A stretch of 64,000 nt of DNA, from positions 248,001 through 312,000 of the forward strand of contig JAQGHF010000003.1 in NCBI GenBank assembly GCA_028288995.1, written 5' to 3'. The notes beneath the pieces were generated by a model, which ran no database searches, was not told the DNA's origin, and saw only the letters and a list, made by a program, of their open reading frames with translations. The position numbers and the translations under genes are program-made. Below are positions 24,795-34,348 of this stretch, one piece after another; within the stretch, counting starts at the first letter, position 1, and every line of letters starts with the position of its first letter. The stretch comes from Candidatus Saccharimonadota bacterium (GTDB lineage: Bacteria > Patescibacteriota > Saccharimonadia > Saccharimonadales > Saccharimonadaceae).

Positions 24795-25806
24795 GAAAAC
24801 TGAAGATCCAATTATCGATGAGGAATTAAATGACGAAACAGCCGAAGACACAACCGTAGTCAGTGGTGCCCTCGTTACCGATATCGATGAACCAGCGCCT
24901 GAAGACCTCGAAGAGGAAGAAGTTGATGATGGAGAAGACCTCCTCAGCCAAGACCAGTACTTTGACGATGCCAGTGATGACAGCGTTCGTCTCTACCTCC
25001 GTGAAATTGGTAAAATTCCCCTTCTTAACGCCGAAGAAGAACTAGCCCTCGCAAAGAAGGTTGTCACTGGAGACAAGAAATCAAAAGACAAGATGGCTGA
25101 AGCAAACATGCGTTTGGTTGTCTCGATTGCAAAGCGTTACAGTGGTCGTGGACTCGACTTCCTCGACCTTATTCAAGAAGGTAACACCGGACTACTCCGT
25201 GCGGTTGAAAAGTTTGACCCTGAAAAAGGATTTAAATTCTCTACCTACGCCACATGGTGGATTCGCCAGGCGATTACTCGTGCGATTGCTGACCAAGCTC
25301 GTACCATTCGTATCCCTGTTCACATGGTGGAAACCATCAACAAGTTGCTTCGTACGCAGCGTCGTATGACTCAAGAACTGAACCGTGAACCAACCATTGA
25401 AGAGCTTGGAAAAGAGCTTGAAATGGAACCGGAAAAAGTTGAATATGTCATGAAGATCAAGCAAGACATTACGTCACTCGATGCTGGTGTTGGACGTGAT
25501 GGTGACGACGAAGATTCAGTGCTTCGTGACTTTATCGAAGACGAAGAGAGCGCAACTCCAGAAGAGTCTGCCGCATCTCAGCTTTTGAAAGAGCAAGTAC
25601 AGGCAATCCTCTCGACACTTTCAGACCGTGAACAGAAGATCATCAAGATGCGTTTTGGTCTTGAAAATGGTAAGAGTCACACCCTTGAAGAAGTAGGGCA
25701 GGAATTTGCTGTTACTCGTGAACGTATTCGTCAAATCGAAGCCAAAGCACTCGCCAAGCTTCGTAAGCACAAAGACTCAAAGAAACTTCACGAATACTTG
25801 AACTAA
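24781..25806 (+). CDS. rpoD: Primary RNA polymerase sigma factor (sigma-70/RpoD)
   Basis: Housekeeping sigma factor. A short acidic N terminus (in place of a full region 1.1) leads to region 1.2 [16 protein letters not shown], region 2 with [19 protein letters not shown] and the -10-reading [17 protein letters not shown], region 3 ([14 protein letters not shown]), and region 4 with MRFGLENG and the -35-reading helix [18 protein letters not shown]. 341 residues. The start codon is GTG, 14 bases inside dnaG, preceded by AAAGGAG; this dnaG-rpoD coupling is the widespread macromolecular-synthesis operon order. It should read the TTGNNN/TATAAT promoters seen across this window. Confidence 0.97.
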   Translation: MPRSKKTEDPIIDEELNDETAEDTTVVSGALVTDIDEPAPEDLEEEEVDDGEDLLSQDQYFDDASDDSVRLYLREIGKIPLLNAEEELALAKKVVTGDKKSKDKMAEANMRLVVSIAKRYSGRGLDFLDLIQEGNTGLLRAVEKFDPEKGFKFSTYATWWIRQAITRAIADQARTIRIPVHMVETINKLLRTQRRMTQELNREPTIEELGKELEMEPEKVEYVMKIKQDITSLDAGVGRDGDDEDSVLRDFIEDEESATPEESAASQLLKEQVQAILSTLSDREQKIIKMRFGLENGKSHTLEEVGQEFAVTRERIRQIEAKALAKLRKHKDSKKLHEYLN

Positions 25807-25824
25807 AATAAGTTCAAAGTAAAG

Positions 25825-25852
25825 AAACGCAGGTATTCATACCTGCGTTTTT
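25825..25852 (+). terminator. Intrinsic terminator after rpoD
   Basis: AAACGCAGGTA (25825-25835) and TACCTGCGTTT (25840-25850) form an 11-bp stem with loop TTCA, followed by Ts. Confidence 0.9.
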
Positions 25853-25886
25853 CTTATGCTTTCAAACCAGAGGTAGAAGTGCTAAC

Positions 25887-28778
25887 ATGACCTTAATGGG
25901 ACCAGAGCGAAAACCACCAGCTTTTACTCGTCGTAATCACGGTAGCGAACGTCGAGGTGTCTTCTCGGTGCCAGCCGATATTGATACGCTTGCGTACCGC
26001 CAGGAACAGTCAAAACAGTCGAAGGCACGAATGCTCGCAAAGCGACGCGAGATTGAAAAAGCTCGAGCAGAAATGCTACAAAAGACTGATCTTGGAAATA
26101 AGGCGCTACCTGCCTACAAACACAAACAAGAAATCCTCGCGAACATTGAAGCGTACAAAGCAGTTATTCTTGGTGGTCCAACAGGAAGTGGAAAGAGTAC
26201 ACAGCTTCCGCAGTATCTCTATGAAGCTGGCTACGATAAAACGATTGTTCTTGTTCCGCGTCGTATTATTGCTGATGGACTTGGTGAACGTATTCGTGAC
26301 GAATTTAAAGATCAACTAGGTTCCGACGAATCAGAAAACCTCGTCGGTATCGTGCACGGTGAGCGAGTGGAGCTGCATGATGATAACCGAGTGCTCATCA
26401 TGACTCCAAATACGTTTAATCGTATGGAAAAAGACATTGCCGAAAAGTACGGCGACAAGAAAGTTGCGATTATTTCAGATGAAATTCACGAAGCGAATCT
26501 ATTCACAGAAATCGCAACCGGTATTGCCGCAATGGCGGTACAAGATCACGACGACTGGCGACTTGTCGCAGCGAGTGCTACACACAACTCGGAAAGCTTA
26601 CAGAAGTCATTCCAAGCCTTAAACAAAGATAGCTACGTACCTATGATCAACATTGAGGGTCGTCCTTTCAATGTCGACATGAAAGAAGAGCAGGGTCTAA
26701 ACTTAATGGAACTGTACGCGAAGGTGGGTAAAGAGTATGAAAAAACGATGCTCTTTACGTCTGGAAAACGTGAAATCGATCACATTATCGAAGAAACGAT
26801 CGCTGAACTCAACAAGAGTGACCCGGATGCCTCAAAGTCTGTCGTATTTCGGAAACTCCATGGCGAACTGAGCGAATTTGAACTTTCTCACATCGACGAT
26901 CCGGTTCCTGAAGGTTCCCGATTAGTTATTGTTTCTTCACCGGCAGGAATGTCCGGTATTACGATTCCGGGTGTCACGCTTGTCGTCACGGATGGTACGA
27001 TTAATCGCCAAGAGCTTGATGAAGATGGTATTCCAGGACTCGTCCGACACTACCTTTCGAAGGATGAAATTATTCAGCAAATTGGTCGCGCAGGACGCGA
27101 CGTTCCTGGCGGTATTGGCTATATTGTAGATCCAACGACCGTGATGGACGATGAGCTTCGAAAACGTGGGAAAGAAGTGGAAATGCCGCAAATGGGATAT
27201 CAGCCATTTGAAGAACGTGAACAGCACGCACCGCCAGAAATTTACCACACGAACTTGTCTCGAGTTGTGCTGAGTGTCGCTGTTCTTGATTTTCGATTCG
27301 GTGATATTAACGAATATATTCCTCACTCAGTGGCACCATCGGCGATTATTAACGCCGAAGAGTCATTATCACGACTGGGTGCATTAAATGATGAGGATAA
27401 GATTACCGATACTGGTAAAGAAATGGACAAATTCCCAATAAGTCCTGAGCTTTCTCGAGGATTGGTTGAAGCAAAAGAAGCTGAACTACGAGGTGAACGA
27501 ACAGCGATGCACCTTGCGCGTGCAGCCTTTATTGCTGCGGCTGTCGAAGCAGGTGGATTACAGGACTTTACGGCAAAAAAGCCTAAGACATGGCGCGCGT
27601 TGATACGACCTGACGTAAATGATGACTTTATTGCGCAACTCGACCTGATGACGGCAACACAGGGACTCGACCGTCTCGAGCCAAAAGAAGCCTTTGAGTT
27701 CATGGATAAGTTCAGCATTCATCCAAAACGACTAGAACGTGCAGAAAAGGTGACTCGAAAGATTCTTCAGGCTTTTGAGATGAGTAAAGAGAATATTATT
27801 GTTACCCCACCAGTACCTGACGAAGAAGCATTGCTACGAACCGACCTTGCCGCTGGTATGATTGACCTCGTCTATGAAGAAGCCGGCAAGTCATACCGTA
27901 AAACGCTGTACAAGAATATCCATGGTGACGAGACAGCAACGAAGCGTTTGATTAGCCAACGAAGCGTCTCGGAACCCAAGAGAGGGCAGCTCGTTGCGGG
28001 TATTCCTCGTTGGTATGAGAAGCAGTCTAAAGATGGTGTGAAGCGATTTGATGTGATTGAAATGACGCTGATGGTTGAACCTTCGGTTGTGGGGCACTAC
28101 GCACTGCAGAACGAGCTTCTTGTTGGGCGATTATTGTCACCGCAAATGGATGGTGACCGAATTGTCGAACGTGAACAAATGATGTTTGGTTCAATTACCA
28201 TCGGCAACCCAGTAAAGAGTGACTCATTGGAACTTATTCCTAAAGCCAGTCAAGAAGTTTTGATTGAACGCACGCTTGAGAAGCCTGGAGCTGCCCAGAA
28301 GGCCCTTCGTTCTATTGCTGATGAGTTGGAATGGTATCGACGGGCTTTTACTGATGAAATGCTAGGAGAATATCGAAAAACAAAAGCTCCCGAGGATATT
28401 ACTAAGGACAGTATCGAAGAGCTTCTTCGAGAATTTGCCGGGCGTACTCGAACGATGACCGAAATTGATCGTCGCCTCAGTGAGCATTTGTATCGCAAAA
28501 ACATCACGATTAATCGTTATTTCGATGAAGATGCGCGCCGTGAATTGCAACGTCGATCGCCACGCTCAATTGAAGTACCGGGTGTCGGTGTGCTTCGTGT
28601 GCTGTATGATAACGGAACACCATATGTTACCCGTGGCGCAGGACTCTCTGAGACTCAATTTAAGGCTGCCGCACACCAGCGTCTAACGCTACCAGATGGA
28701 CGTGAGATTTTGTTCCAGAACGAAAAACAAGGTGGCGGGAGCGAACGTCTGACCGCAGACGAGCTCTTAAAACTCTAG
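25887..28778 (+). CDS. DEAH-box ATP-dependent helicase (HrpA/HrpB-like)
   Basis: RNA helicase of the DEAH/RHA group. Motif I GGPTGSGKSTQLPQYL, motif II DEIHEAN, motif III SATHN, and motif VI QQIGRAGRDVPGG are in order within the first 430 residues, followed by a ratchet/winged-helix region and a long C-terminal part (about residues 560-963) without a motif I can name. Bacterial HrpA is about 1,300 residues and HrpB about 800; this 963-residue protein is neither exactly. Its likely role is remodelling of structured RNA or ribosomes. It follows the rpoD terminator and converges with the next minus-strand gene with a 12-base overlap. Confidence 0.88.
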   Translation: MTLMGPERKPPAFTRRNHGSERRGVFSVPADIDTLAYRQEQSKQSKARMLAKRREIEKARAEMLQKTDLGNKALPAYKHKQEILANIEAYKAVILGGPTGSGKSTQLPQYLYEAGYDKTIVLVPRRIIADGLGERIRDEFKDQLGSDESENLVGIVHGERVELHDDNRVLIMTPNTFNRMEKDIAEKYGDKKVAIISDEIHEANLFTEIATGIAAMAVQDHDDWRLVAASATHNSESLQKSFQALNKDSYVPMINIEGRPFNVDMKEEQGLNLMELYAKVGKEYEKTMLFTSGKREIDHIIEETIAELNKSDPDASKSVVFRKLHGELSEFELSHIDDPVPEGSRLVIVSSPAGMSGITIPGVTLVVTDGTINRQELDEDGIPGLVRHYLSKDEIIQQIGRAGRDVPGGIGYIVDPTTVMDDELRKRGKEVEMPQMGYQPFEEREQHAPPEIYHTNLSRVVLSVAVLDFRFGDINEYIPHSVAPSAIINAEESLSRLGALNDEDKITDTGKEMDKFPISPELSRGLVEAKEAELRGERTAMHLARAAFIAAAVEAGGLQDFTAKKPKTWRALIRPDVNDDFIAQLDLMTATQGLDRLEPKEAFEFMDKFSIHPKRLERAEKVTRKILQAFEMSKENIIVTPPVPDEEALLRTDLAAGMIDLVYEEAGKSYRKTLYKNIHGDETATKRLISQRSVSEPKRGQLVAGIPRWYEKQSKDGVKRFDVIEMTLMVEPSVVGHYALQNELLVGRLLSPQMDGDRIVEREQMMFGSITIGNPVKSDSLELIPKASQEVLIERTLEKPGAAQKALRSIADELEWYRRAFTDEMLGEYRKTKAPEDITKDSIEELLREFAGRTRTMTEIDRRLSEHLYRKNITINRYFDEDARRELQRRSPRSIEVPGVGVLRVLYDNGTPYVTRGAGLSETQFKAAAHQRLTLPDGREILFQNEKQGGGSERLTADELLKL

Positions 28779-29336
28779 AGACTGCGCAACAGCGTCAAGT
28801 TGTTCGTAGAAATTTTCCAATGATCCGTTGTTCATAATAAAGAAGTCAGCTGCTGCGATAGGACCGCCTTTTTGTAATGTCTCAATTTCGTGTTGATCAC
28901 GAGCTGCAGATATTTGTGGTGTTTGAGGACGATCTAAACGACTTTCCAACCAGTGGTAACGCATGTGTTTTGGTGAGGTGATAGCAATGACAGTTGTTTC
29001 ACCGGGAAACTCGTGTTTGATTGCTTTGTATTCATCCCAAGTGTAGATGCCATCAGCAATAATGCGATGCTGTCCGGCGTCGGCAAGGTCGTGGATTTGT
29101 TTGATAATACGTTTAACGACAAAATCGCTGCCTTCTTTTTCGCGTATTTCGACACGGAATTTGGTTTCGTTTTCTTCACCTTTTTCGATGCCGGCTTCAG
29201 CCATTGCTTCGTAGATAATGCCACCAAAATAGACTTTTGGGAATCCTTTTTCGGTGAAATGTTCAACTGCGGTTGTTTTGCCCGAGCCGGTTAGACCGAC
29301 AAAAGCGAGAATTTTCAGATTTTCGTGATGGCTCAT
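28767..29336 (-). CDS. P-loop nucleotide kinase-like protein (dephospho-CoA kinase/UPF0200-like)
   Basis: P-loop NTPase of the nucleoside/nucleotide kinase group. Walker A is FVGLTGSGKTTAVEHF; FGGIIYEAMAEAGIEKGEEN and FRVEIREKEGSDFVVKRI follow the pattern of archaeal UPF0200/dephospho-CoA-kinase-like proteins, with RIIADGIYTWDEY as the Walker B region and HWLESRLDR as lid arginines. The substrate is not established; dephospho-CoA or a nucleotide are both possible. I start at ATG 29336 (MSHHEN) because TATAAT lies exactly six bases before it on the minus strand; the longer frame begins at 29357. Divergent from polA. Confidence 0.7.
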   Translation of the reverse strand: MSHHENLKILAFVGLTGSGKTTAVEHFTEKGFPKVYFGGIIYEAMAEAGIEKGEENETKFRVEIREKEGSDFVVKRIIKQIHDLADAGQHRIIADGIYTWDEYKAIKHEFPGETTVIAITSPKHMRYHWLESRLDRPQTPQISAARDQHEIETLQKGGPIAAADFFIMNNGSLENFYEQLDAVAQSLEF

Positions 29337-29388
29337 ACAGTCATTATAACAGAGCAAAATAACTCTTATTAACTGTTATACTAAGGAT
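29337..29388. promoter_or_regulatory. Divergent leaderless promoters of the kinase gene and polA
   Basis: Minus strand: TATAAT (29343-29348), six bases, ATG 29336. Plus strand: TATACT (29377-29382), six bases, ATG 29389. The two -10 boxes are 28 bp apart, so polymerases would compete. Confidence 0.6.
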
Positions 29389-31920
29389 ATGAAACGGCTG
29401 GCAGTTATTGATGGAAAATCCGTATTTTATCGTGGGTATTATGCGATGCCTGGATTGGCGCTTCCAGACGGAACGCCAACTGGCGGTGTATTCGGTTTTA
29501 CGTCGATCGCCATCGAACTTATTAAGAAACTAGAGCCTGATTATGTCGCCGTCGCCTGGGATATTAAAGGCACCAGTGCTGCAAAACGCCTCGAAATCTT
29601 TGAACATTATAAAGCTGGTCGTACAAAACCGGCGGAAGATTTTTACGCGCAACTTCCGATCCTTCGCGAAGTACTTGAGGCGTTTAACTGGCCGCTCTAT
29701 GAACTCGACCAGTACGAAGCTGATGACATTATGGGAACATTCGCTGCGCAGGCCAAAGAAGATGGTATTGAAGCCTGTCTCGTAACTGGTGACTATGACC
29801 TCCTGCAATTGATTGATGACAATACGGGTGTATACATTACCCGAACAGGCAGCACGGACCTCGTACGCTATGATGACGATGCGTTTGAAAAGAAGTATGG
29901 TGTCAAAGTCAGTCAGTTTGTTGATTACAAGGCACTGGTAGGGGATAGTAGCGATAATATTCCCGGTGTCCCACGAATTGGACCAAAGGCAGCGCAAAAC
30001 TTATTAACAGCATATGGTGACCTTGATGGGATTTATGCTCATGTCGACGAAGTGAAGGGTGCGCAGCAGAAGTATTTGGCTGAAGGTAAAGAGTCTGCTT
30101 ACATGAGTCAAAAACTCGCGCAGATTTTTACGGATGCACCAATCAAAATTGACTGGGAAGAGACAAGTATTGAACGAACACGCGTCGATAAGATCCTTGA
30201 AGTACTCCACAAATATCAATTCAATTCGTTGGTTGCACGTCTTCCAAAGCATATGAAACTTGGGGACGAGATTGTCGAAATAGAGGAAGCAAAGGTTGAA
30301 ATCACTGGACTTGATATCGTCGAGTGGCCAGAAACATTACGGATTGATGGTCCAGTACTGATTGATGTGATTGACGACGCATTGTGGGTATCGACAGATA
30401 AAAAGACCGTTGCCTCAAAGCTAGTAAAAGATATTGATTCGAGCATTTGGACCGCACTCGAAATGGCGACAGTTGTTAGTTATGACGTAAAGGATGTCTA
30501 TCACAAGCTTGCGGCGCTTGAAGCTTTTCCAAGGTTCTCTGATGTTCACGATATTCGCCAAGGCGCATTCCTTATTGATCCACTGATGCGCGATAGATCT
30601 GCCGTGGCACTCGTCGGGCAGGAGGAGCCTGAAACGGTGCAACTGCTCGCTGGGTTATGGACTGTGTACGACAGCCAAGTTGCCTTTTTTGAGAAAGAAC
30701 CAAAGGTTGCACGTATCGCTCATGACCTCGATTTCCCGCTCACATACACGCTTTTTCGTATGGAACATAAGGGTGTATTGGTTGACCCCGCAGTCCTTAA
30801 CAAAATGAGTGACGAGCTTGGTGCAGAGCACAAAAAACTTGAACAAGAAATGTATTCAATGGTTGGCTATGAGTTTAATATCGGTAGTCCCACACAGCTT
30901 TCAGAAGTGTTATTTACGAAATTACAACTTCCAACGACTGGTATCAAAAAGGGTAAGACTGGCTACAGTACAGGTCAAGCAGAGCTTGATAAACTTCGAG
31001 GACAGCATCCGATTATTGAACTGATTGAACAAACTCGGGAGCTTGCGAAGCTCAAAAATACCTACACCGACTCACTACCAAAACTTGCCGATGAGCACAA
31101 TCGAATTCACACGACATTCAATCAAGACGTTGCGGCAACTGGACGGTTAAGTAGTACAAATCCAAACCTTCAGAACATTCCGATTCGCACCGAACTTGGT
31201 CGAAAGATTCGCGAAGCGTTTATTGCCGATGGCGATAAGGTATTGGTAAGTGCAGACTACTCGCAATTTGAACTTCGTCTTGCTGCAGTGCTTGCTGATG
31301 ACAAAAGTTTGATCAATGACTTTAATGGTGACGTTGATATTCACACCAAGACAGCTAGTGAAGTCTATGGTATTCCGATGGATGACGTGACGAAGAGCCA
31401 ACGACGTGACGCGAAGGTGATTAACTTCGGCGTGCTATACGGCATGAGCCCACATGGACTGGCGGCAAATACTGGCATGTCATTTGGACAAGCAAAAGAT
31501 TTCATCGATCAATATTTTGCGCTTCGTGCACCGATTCGAAAGTTTATTGATGACACGCTTCAAAAGGCTCGGACTGAGGGCTACGTTGAAACCTATTTTG
31601 GTCGCCGCCGTCCCACACCAGATATTCAGAGTAGTAACTTTATGGTACGTGCCGCTGCCGAGCGTGCCGCTGCAAATATGCCAATTCAAGGAACCGAAGC
31701 TGACCTTATGAAGCTTGCGATGATCCGCGTTGACGAGAAGCTGGGGGACTTGGGTGAACAAGTATTGCAGATTCATGACTCAATCCTTGTTGAATGTCCT
31801 GAAGAGAACGCAGACAAGGTTGCTGAAATTCTTAAATCAACTATGGAAGAGATTGCACCAGAGCTCGGCATTTCACTGCGTGTCGATGTGCATAGTGGAA
31901 AGAACTGGGGAGATCTGTGA
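29389..31920 (+). CDS. polA: DNA polymerase I
   Basis: Gap-filling and primer-removing polymerase. N-terminal 5' nuclease domain (about 1-290) with FYRGYYAMP, VTGDYDLLQL, and the helix-hairpin-helix GVPRIGPKAAQNLL. The middle region (about 300-440) has the exonuclease fold position, but no DxE pair is visible, so proofreading is probably absent. The polymerase domain has motif A DYSQFELRLAAVL, motif B RRDAKVINFGVLYG and motif C QIHDSILVE, all intact. 843 residues is normal. It starts six bases after TATACT, and its TGA overlaps the GTG of the next gene. Confidence 0.96.
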   Translation: MKRLAVIDGKSVFYRGYYAMPGLALPDGTPTGGVFGFTSIAIELIKKLEPDYVAVAWDIKGTSAAKRLEIFEHYKAGRTKPAEDFYAQLPILREVLEAFNWPLYELDQYEADDIMGTFAAQAKEDGIEACLVTGDYDLLQLIDDNTGVYITRTGSTDLVRYDDDAFEKKYGVKVSQFVDYKALVGDSSDNIPGVPRIGPKAAQNLLTAYGDLDGIYAHVDEVKGAQQKYLAEGKESAYMSQKLAQIFTDAPIKIDWEETSIERTRVDKILEVLHKYQFNSLVARLPKHMKLGDEIVEIEEAKVEITGLDIVEWPETLRIDGPVLIDVIDDALWVSTDKKTVASKLVKDIDSSIWTALEMATVVSYDVKDVYHKLAALEAFPRFSDVHDIRQGAFLIDPLMRDRSAVALVGQEEPETVQLLAGLWTVYDSQVAFFEKEPKVARIAHDLDFPLTYTLFRMEHKGVLVDPAVLNKMSDELGAEHKKLEQEMYSMVGYEFNIGSPTQLSEVLFTKLQLPTTGIKKGKTGYSTGQAELDKLRGQHPIIELIEQTRELAKLKNTYTDSLPKLADEHNRIHTTFNQDVAATGRLSSTNPNLQNIPIRTELGRKIREAFIADGDKVLVSADYSQFELRLAAVLADDKSLINDFNGDVDIHTKTASEVYGIPMDDVTKSQRRDAKVINFGVLYGMSPHGLAANTGMSFGQAKDFIDQYFALRAPIRKFIDDTLQKARTEGYVETYFGRRRPTPDIQSSNFMVRAAAERAAANMPIQGTEADLMKLAMIRVDEKLGDLGEQVLQIHDSILVECPEENADKVAEILKSTMEEIAPELGISLRVDVHSGKNWGDL

Positions 31921-32339
31921 TTAAGGCAGTTATTTTCGATTGTTTCGGTGTCGTCCTCGACATTATGCGCGGAACCAAAATTGATCAAACGATGGAACTC
32001 TTAAAAGAGCTGAAAGGTCAGTACAAATTAGCGATGCTGACAAATACCCCCAGTCGTTACTCACTTGACCAACGGTTTCAACCGGGCGAGCTGGATGAGC
32101 TTTTTGATGTCGTTGTTGCATCGGGTGAAGTGGGCTGGGATAAACCTGCGCCAGAAATTTACACAATGACTGTTGAGAAGTTGGGCGTGGAGCCAGAAGA
32201 GTGTTTATTTATTGACGACATTCCGGCGTTTACTTCAGTAGCTGCAACGCTGGGCATCCACACGTTTACCTACTCGAACGTACCTGAATCAATTACGGCA
32301 ATCAAAGCACTATTAGAGGAAAACAAACAAGGAAAATAA
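31917..32339 (+). CDS. HAD-superfamily hydrolase, compact form without cap domain
   Basis: Core Rossmann-type HAD domain. Motif I is VIFDCFGVVLD (nucleophile Asp; the second Asp of DxD is Phe, as the DFGG subgroup also lacks it), motif II MLTNTPS, motif III Lys in GWDKPAPEIY, and motif IV FIDDIPAF. Relative to HAD-IA proteins of about 200 residues, the whole cap region after motif I is missing (140 residues total); the frame is intact, so this is a real short form or an in-frame deletion. Start GTG 31917 overlaps the polA stop (GTGA), and the stop TAA overlaps the dut start, so it is coupled on both sides. Substrate unknown. Confidence 0.75.
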   Translation: MIKAVIFDCFGVVLDIMRGTKIDQTMELLKELKGQYKLAMLTNTPSRYSLDQRFQPGELDELFDVVVASGEVGWDKPAPEIYTMTVEKLGVEPEECLFIDDIPAFTSVAATLGIHTFTYSNVPESITAIKALLEENKQGK

Positions 32340-32788
32340 TGATGGAAGTAAAAGTAAAAAAATTACGCGAAAATGCGACGCTCCCCGAATATCAAACCAA
32401 CCAAGCTGCAGCGATGGATATTCATGCGTGTTTGGACGAGCCGATGACGGTGGAACCGATGGAGCGATGTATGATACCAACGGGACTAGCTTTCGAAATT
32501 CCTGAAGGGTACGAAATGCAGATCCGTGCGCGCAGTGGGCTGAGTATCAAACATGGTATTACGATGGTCAATGGTGTGGGAACGATCGATGCGGACTATA
32601 GGGGAGAGCTCAGCGTGTTGATGATTAATCTGAGTAAAGAAACTTTCACCATTGAACCCGACATGCGCGTTGCACAGCTGCTGATTAGCAAGTTTGAAAA
32701 AGTATCCTGGCAACTCGCCGAAGACCTGTCGGAAACAACTCGTGGCGCGGCTGGTTTTGGTAGTACTGGATTTGACAAGAAAGCGTAA
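32339..32788 (+). CDS. dut: dUTP diphosphatase
   Basis: Converts dUTP to dUMP + PPi, preventing uracil incorporation and feeding dTMP synthesis. All five trimeric dUTPase motifs are seen: AAAMDIHA (I), RARSGLSIKHG (II), VNGVGTIDADYRGEL (III, catalytic Asp), RVAQLLISKF (IV) and the C-terminal lid GAAGFGSTGF (V). 149 residues is typical. It starts at the HAD gene stop; a second ATG follows immediately (32342). It complements the family-4 uracil-DNA glycosylase at 44122. Confidence 0.95.
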   Translation: MMEVKVKKLRENATLPEYQTNQAAAMDIHACLDEPMTVEPMERCMIPTGLAFEIPEGYEMQIRARSGLSIKHGITMVNGVGTIDADYRGELSVLMINLSKETFTIEPDMRVAQLLISKFEKVSWQLAEDLSETTRGAAGFGSTGFDKKA

Positions 32789-32806
32789 AACTACTAAGGT
32801 TAAATT

Positions 32807-33412
32807 ATGGCTAATTACAGAACATCTCGTATCATTCCCATCGTCCTCGTTGTCGTTATCATCATCATCGCAATTGCATCACTCGTTTCACTTGCTCGTG
32901 TTGTCTTCTTTTCTGGATCATCAACAAGTAGCACGACGCAAGTTGACGTGAGTCGCGATGCACTTCTAAACACAACGGTGGAGCACAGTGTGACGATGAC
33001 CGTTCGTGGACCAATTGTCGCGGATGAGGCGTTTCACTCATACAAGATTGATATTGCACCAAATAATCGTCATGTTGTGACGTATACGGGCTATCTAGAC
33101 ACCGTCGTTGATCAGATTTCACTTGGTAACAGCGTCGCGTCATACACTGAATTTGTTCATGCACTTGATAAGGCAAACCTAGCAAAAGGTAAGCAGCTGA
33201 CGGGCGATAATAACGATACCAGTGGCGTCTGTGCAACCGGTAATGTTTATACATTTACCATTTATAATGGTACGACTGACGTGAAAGATTTGTGGACATC
33301 AACCTGTAGTGGGTCAAAAGGATCACTTGATGCCAGCGTGACGCAGTTGACCAGCTTGTTCATCAAACAGATTCCTGGCGCTGACAAATTGATCTCTAAT
33401 ATCAATCTCTAA
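32807..33412 (+). CDS. Membrane-anchored extracytoplasmic protein of unknown function
   Basis: No family recognised. An N-terminal membrane helix (IIPIVLVVVIIIIAIASLVS, about residues 8-27) anchors a mostly strand-rich extracytoplasmic domain of about 170 residues with two Cys (GVCATGN and STCSGSK), which could form a disulfide. Similar one-helix proteins are common in this lineage's envelope. It follows dut by 18 bases and may be in the polA-HAD-dut transcript. AAGGT precedes the ATG with moderate spacing. Confidence 0.6.
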   Translation: MANYRTSRIIPIVLVVVIIIIAIASLVSLARVVFFSGSSTSSTTQVDVSRDALLNTTVEHSVTMTVRGPIVADEAFHSYKIDIAPNNRHVVTYTGYLDTVVDQISLGNSVASYTEFVHALDKANLAKGKQLTGDNNDTSGVCATGNVYTFTIYNGTTDVKDLWTSTCSGSKGSLDASVTQLTSLFIKQIPGADKLISNINL

Positions 33413-33445
33413 ATTCTGAAACGAATAGAAAAAGGAGCACATCTT

Positions 33446-34315
33446 GTGCCTGAATTACCCGAAGTAGAAACGGTCCGTCGAGGACTTTCCGAACTTATTA
33501 TTGGTAAAGTACTTGCCAGTGCGACACATGATACCCCGAAGAGCTTCCCGAATAGCGAAAGTGATGTGAAGCAATTTTTGGTGGGCGCTCGCGTTACTGC
33601 TATTCGTCGTCGTGCGAAAGTACTGATGATCGATCTATCGACAAACTATTCGCTGGTTGTTCACTTGAAGATGACGGGGCAGTTGGTGTTTGTCGGTAGG
33701 GATACGCGCTTTGGCGCCGGTCACCCAAATGACAGTTTGGTGAATACACTCCCCGATACATCGACACGCGTGACGCTTGAATTCGAGGATGATTCGCAGC
33801 TGTTCTTTAATGATCAGCGAAAGTTTGGATGGGTACGATTGATGCCGACGCTCGAGATCCCGAACCTTTCGTTTATGCAAAAAGTTGGTCCAGAGCCGCT
33901 CGAAGCAGACTTCACGCCTCAGCAATTTGCTGAACGTTTTAAACGGCGCGCGAGGACGAATATTAAAGCAGCCATCTTGGATCAGTCTGTTATTGCGGGT
34001 GTCGGTAATATTTATGCTGACGAATCGTTGTGGGGTGCGAAGATTCACCCGCAGCGACTCGTCGAAACGATCACGCCTGCTGAGTTTGAAAAGCTATACA
34101 CGGAACTTCGCGCAGTTATGAACCTTTCGATTGAAAAAGGTGGTTCGTCGAACCGTAATTATGTGAATGCTGAAGGAAAGAAGGGAAGCTACATGGACTT
34201 TGCTCGTGTCTTTAGGCGTGAGGGGCTGCCATGTCCGCGTTGTGGCACAACAATTGAGAAACTGCGCGTTGCTGGTCGGGGAACGCATATTTGTCCGTAC
34301 TGTCAGACACTGTAG
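33446..34315 (+). CDS. mutM: Formamidopyrimidine-DNA glycosylase
   Basis: Removes oxidised purines such as 8-oxoguanine and nicks at the abasic site. The N terminus PELPEVETVRRGL supplies the catalytic Pro2 and Glu3. The helix-two-turn-helix has VIAGVGNIYADESLWGAKIHP, split at its conserved GVGNIYADE core, and the C-terminal zinc finger is complete (CPRC and CPYC, 16 residues apart). 289 residues is normal. The start is GTG 33446 with AAGGAG upstream, required to place Pro at position 2. It keeps its zinc cysteines, unlike DnaG here. Confidence 0.95.
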   Translation: MPELPEVETVRRGLSELIIGKVLASATHDTPKSFPNSESDVKQFLVGARVTAIRRRAKVLMIDLSTNYSLVVHLKMTGQLVFVGRDTRFGAGHPNDSLVNTLPDTSTRVTLEFEDDSQLFFNDQRKFGWVRLMPTLEIPNLSFMQKVGPEPLEADFTPQQFAERFKRRARTNIKAAILDQSVIAGVGNIYADESLWGAKIHPQRLVETITPAEFEKLYTELRAVMNLSIEKGGSSNRNYVNAEGKKGSYMDFARVFRREGLPCPRCGTTIEKLRVAGRGTHICPYCQTL

Positions 34316-34335
34316 CTGCCGGCTATACTATCGTT

Positions 34336-34348
34336 TATACTAAAGACA
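34336..34348 (+). promoter_or_regulatory. -10 box of holA-like gene, leaderless arrangement
   Basis: TATACT (34336-34341) then seven bases to ATG 34349. Confidence 0.5.
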
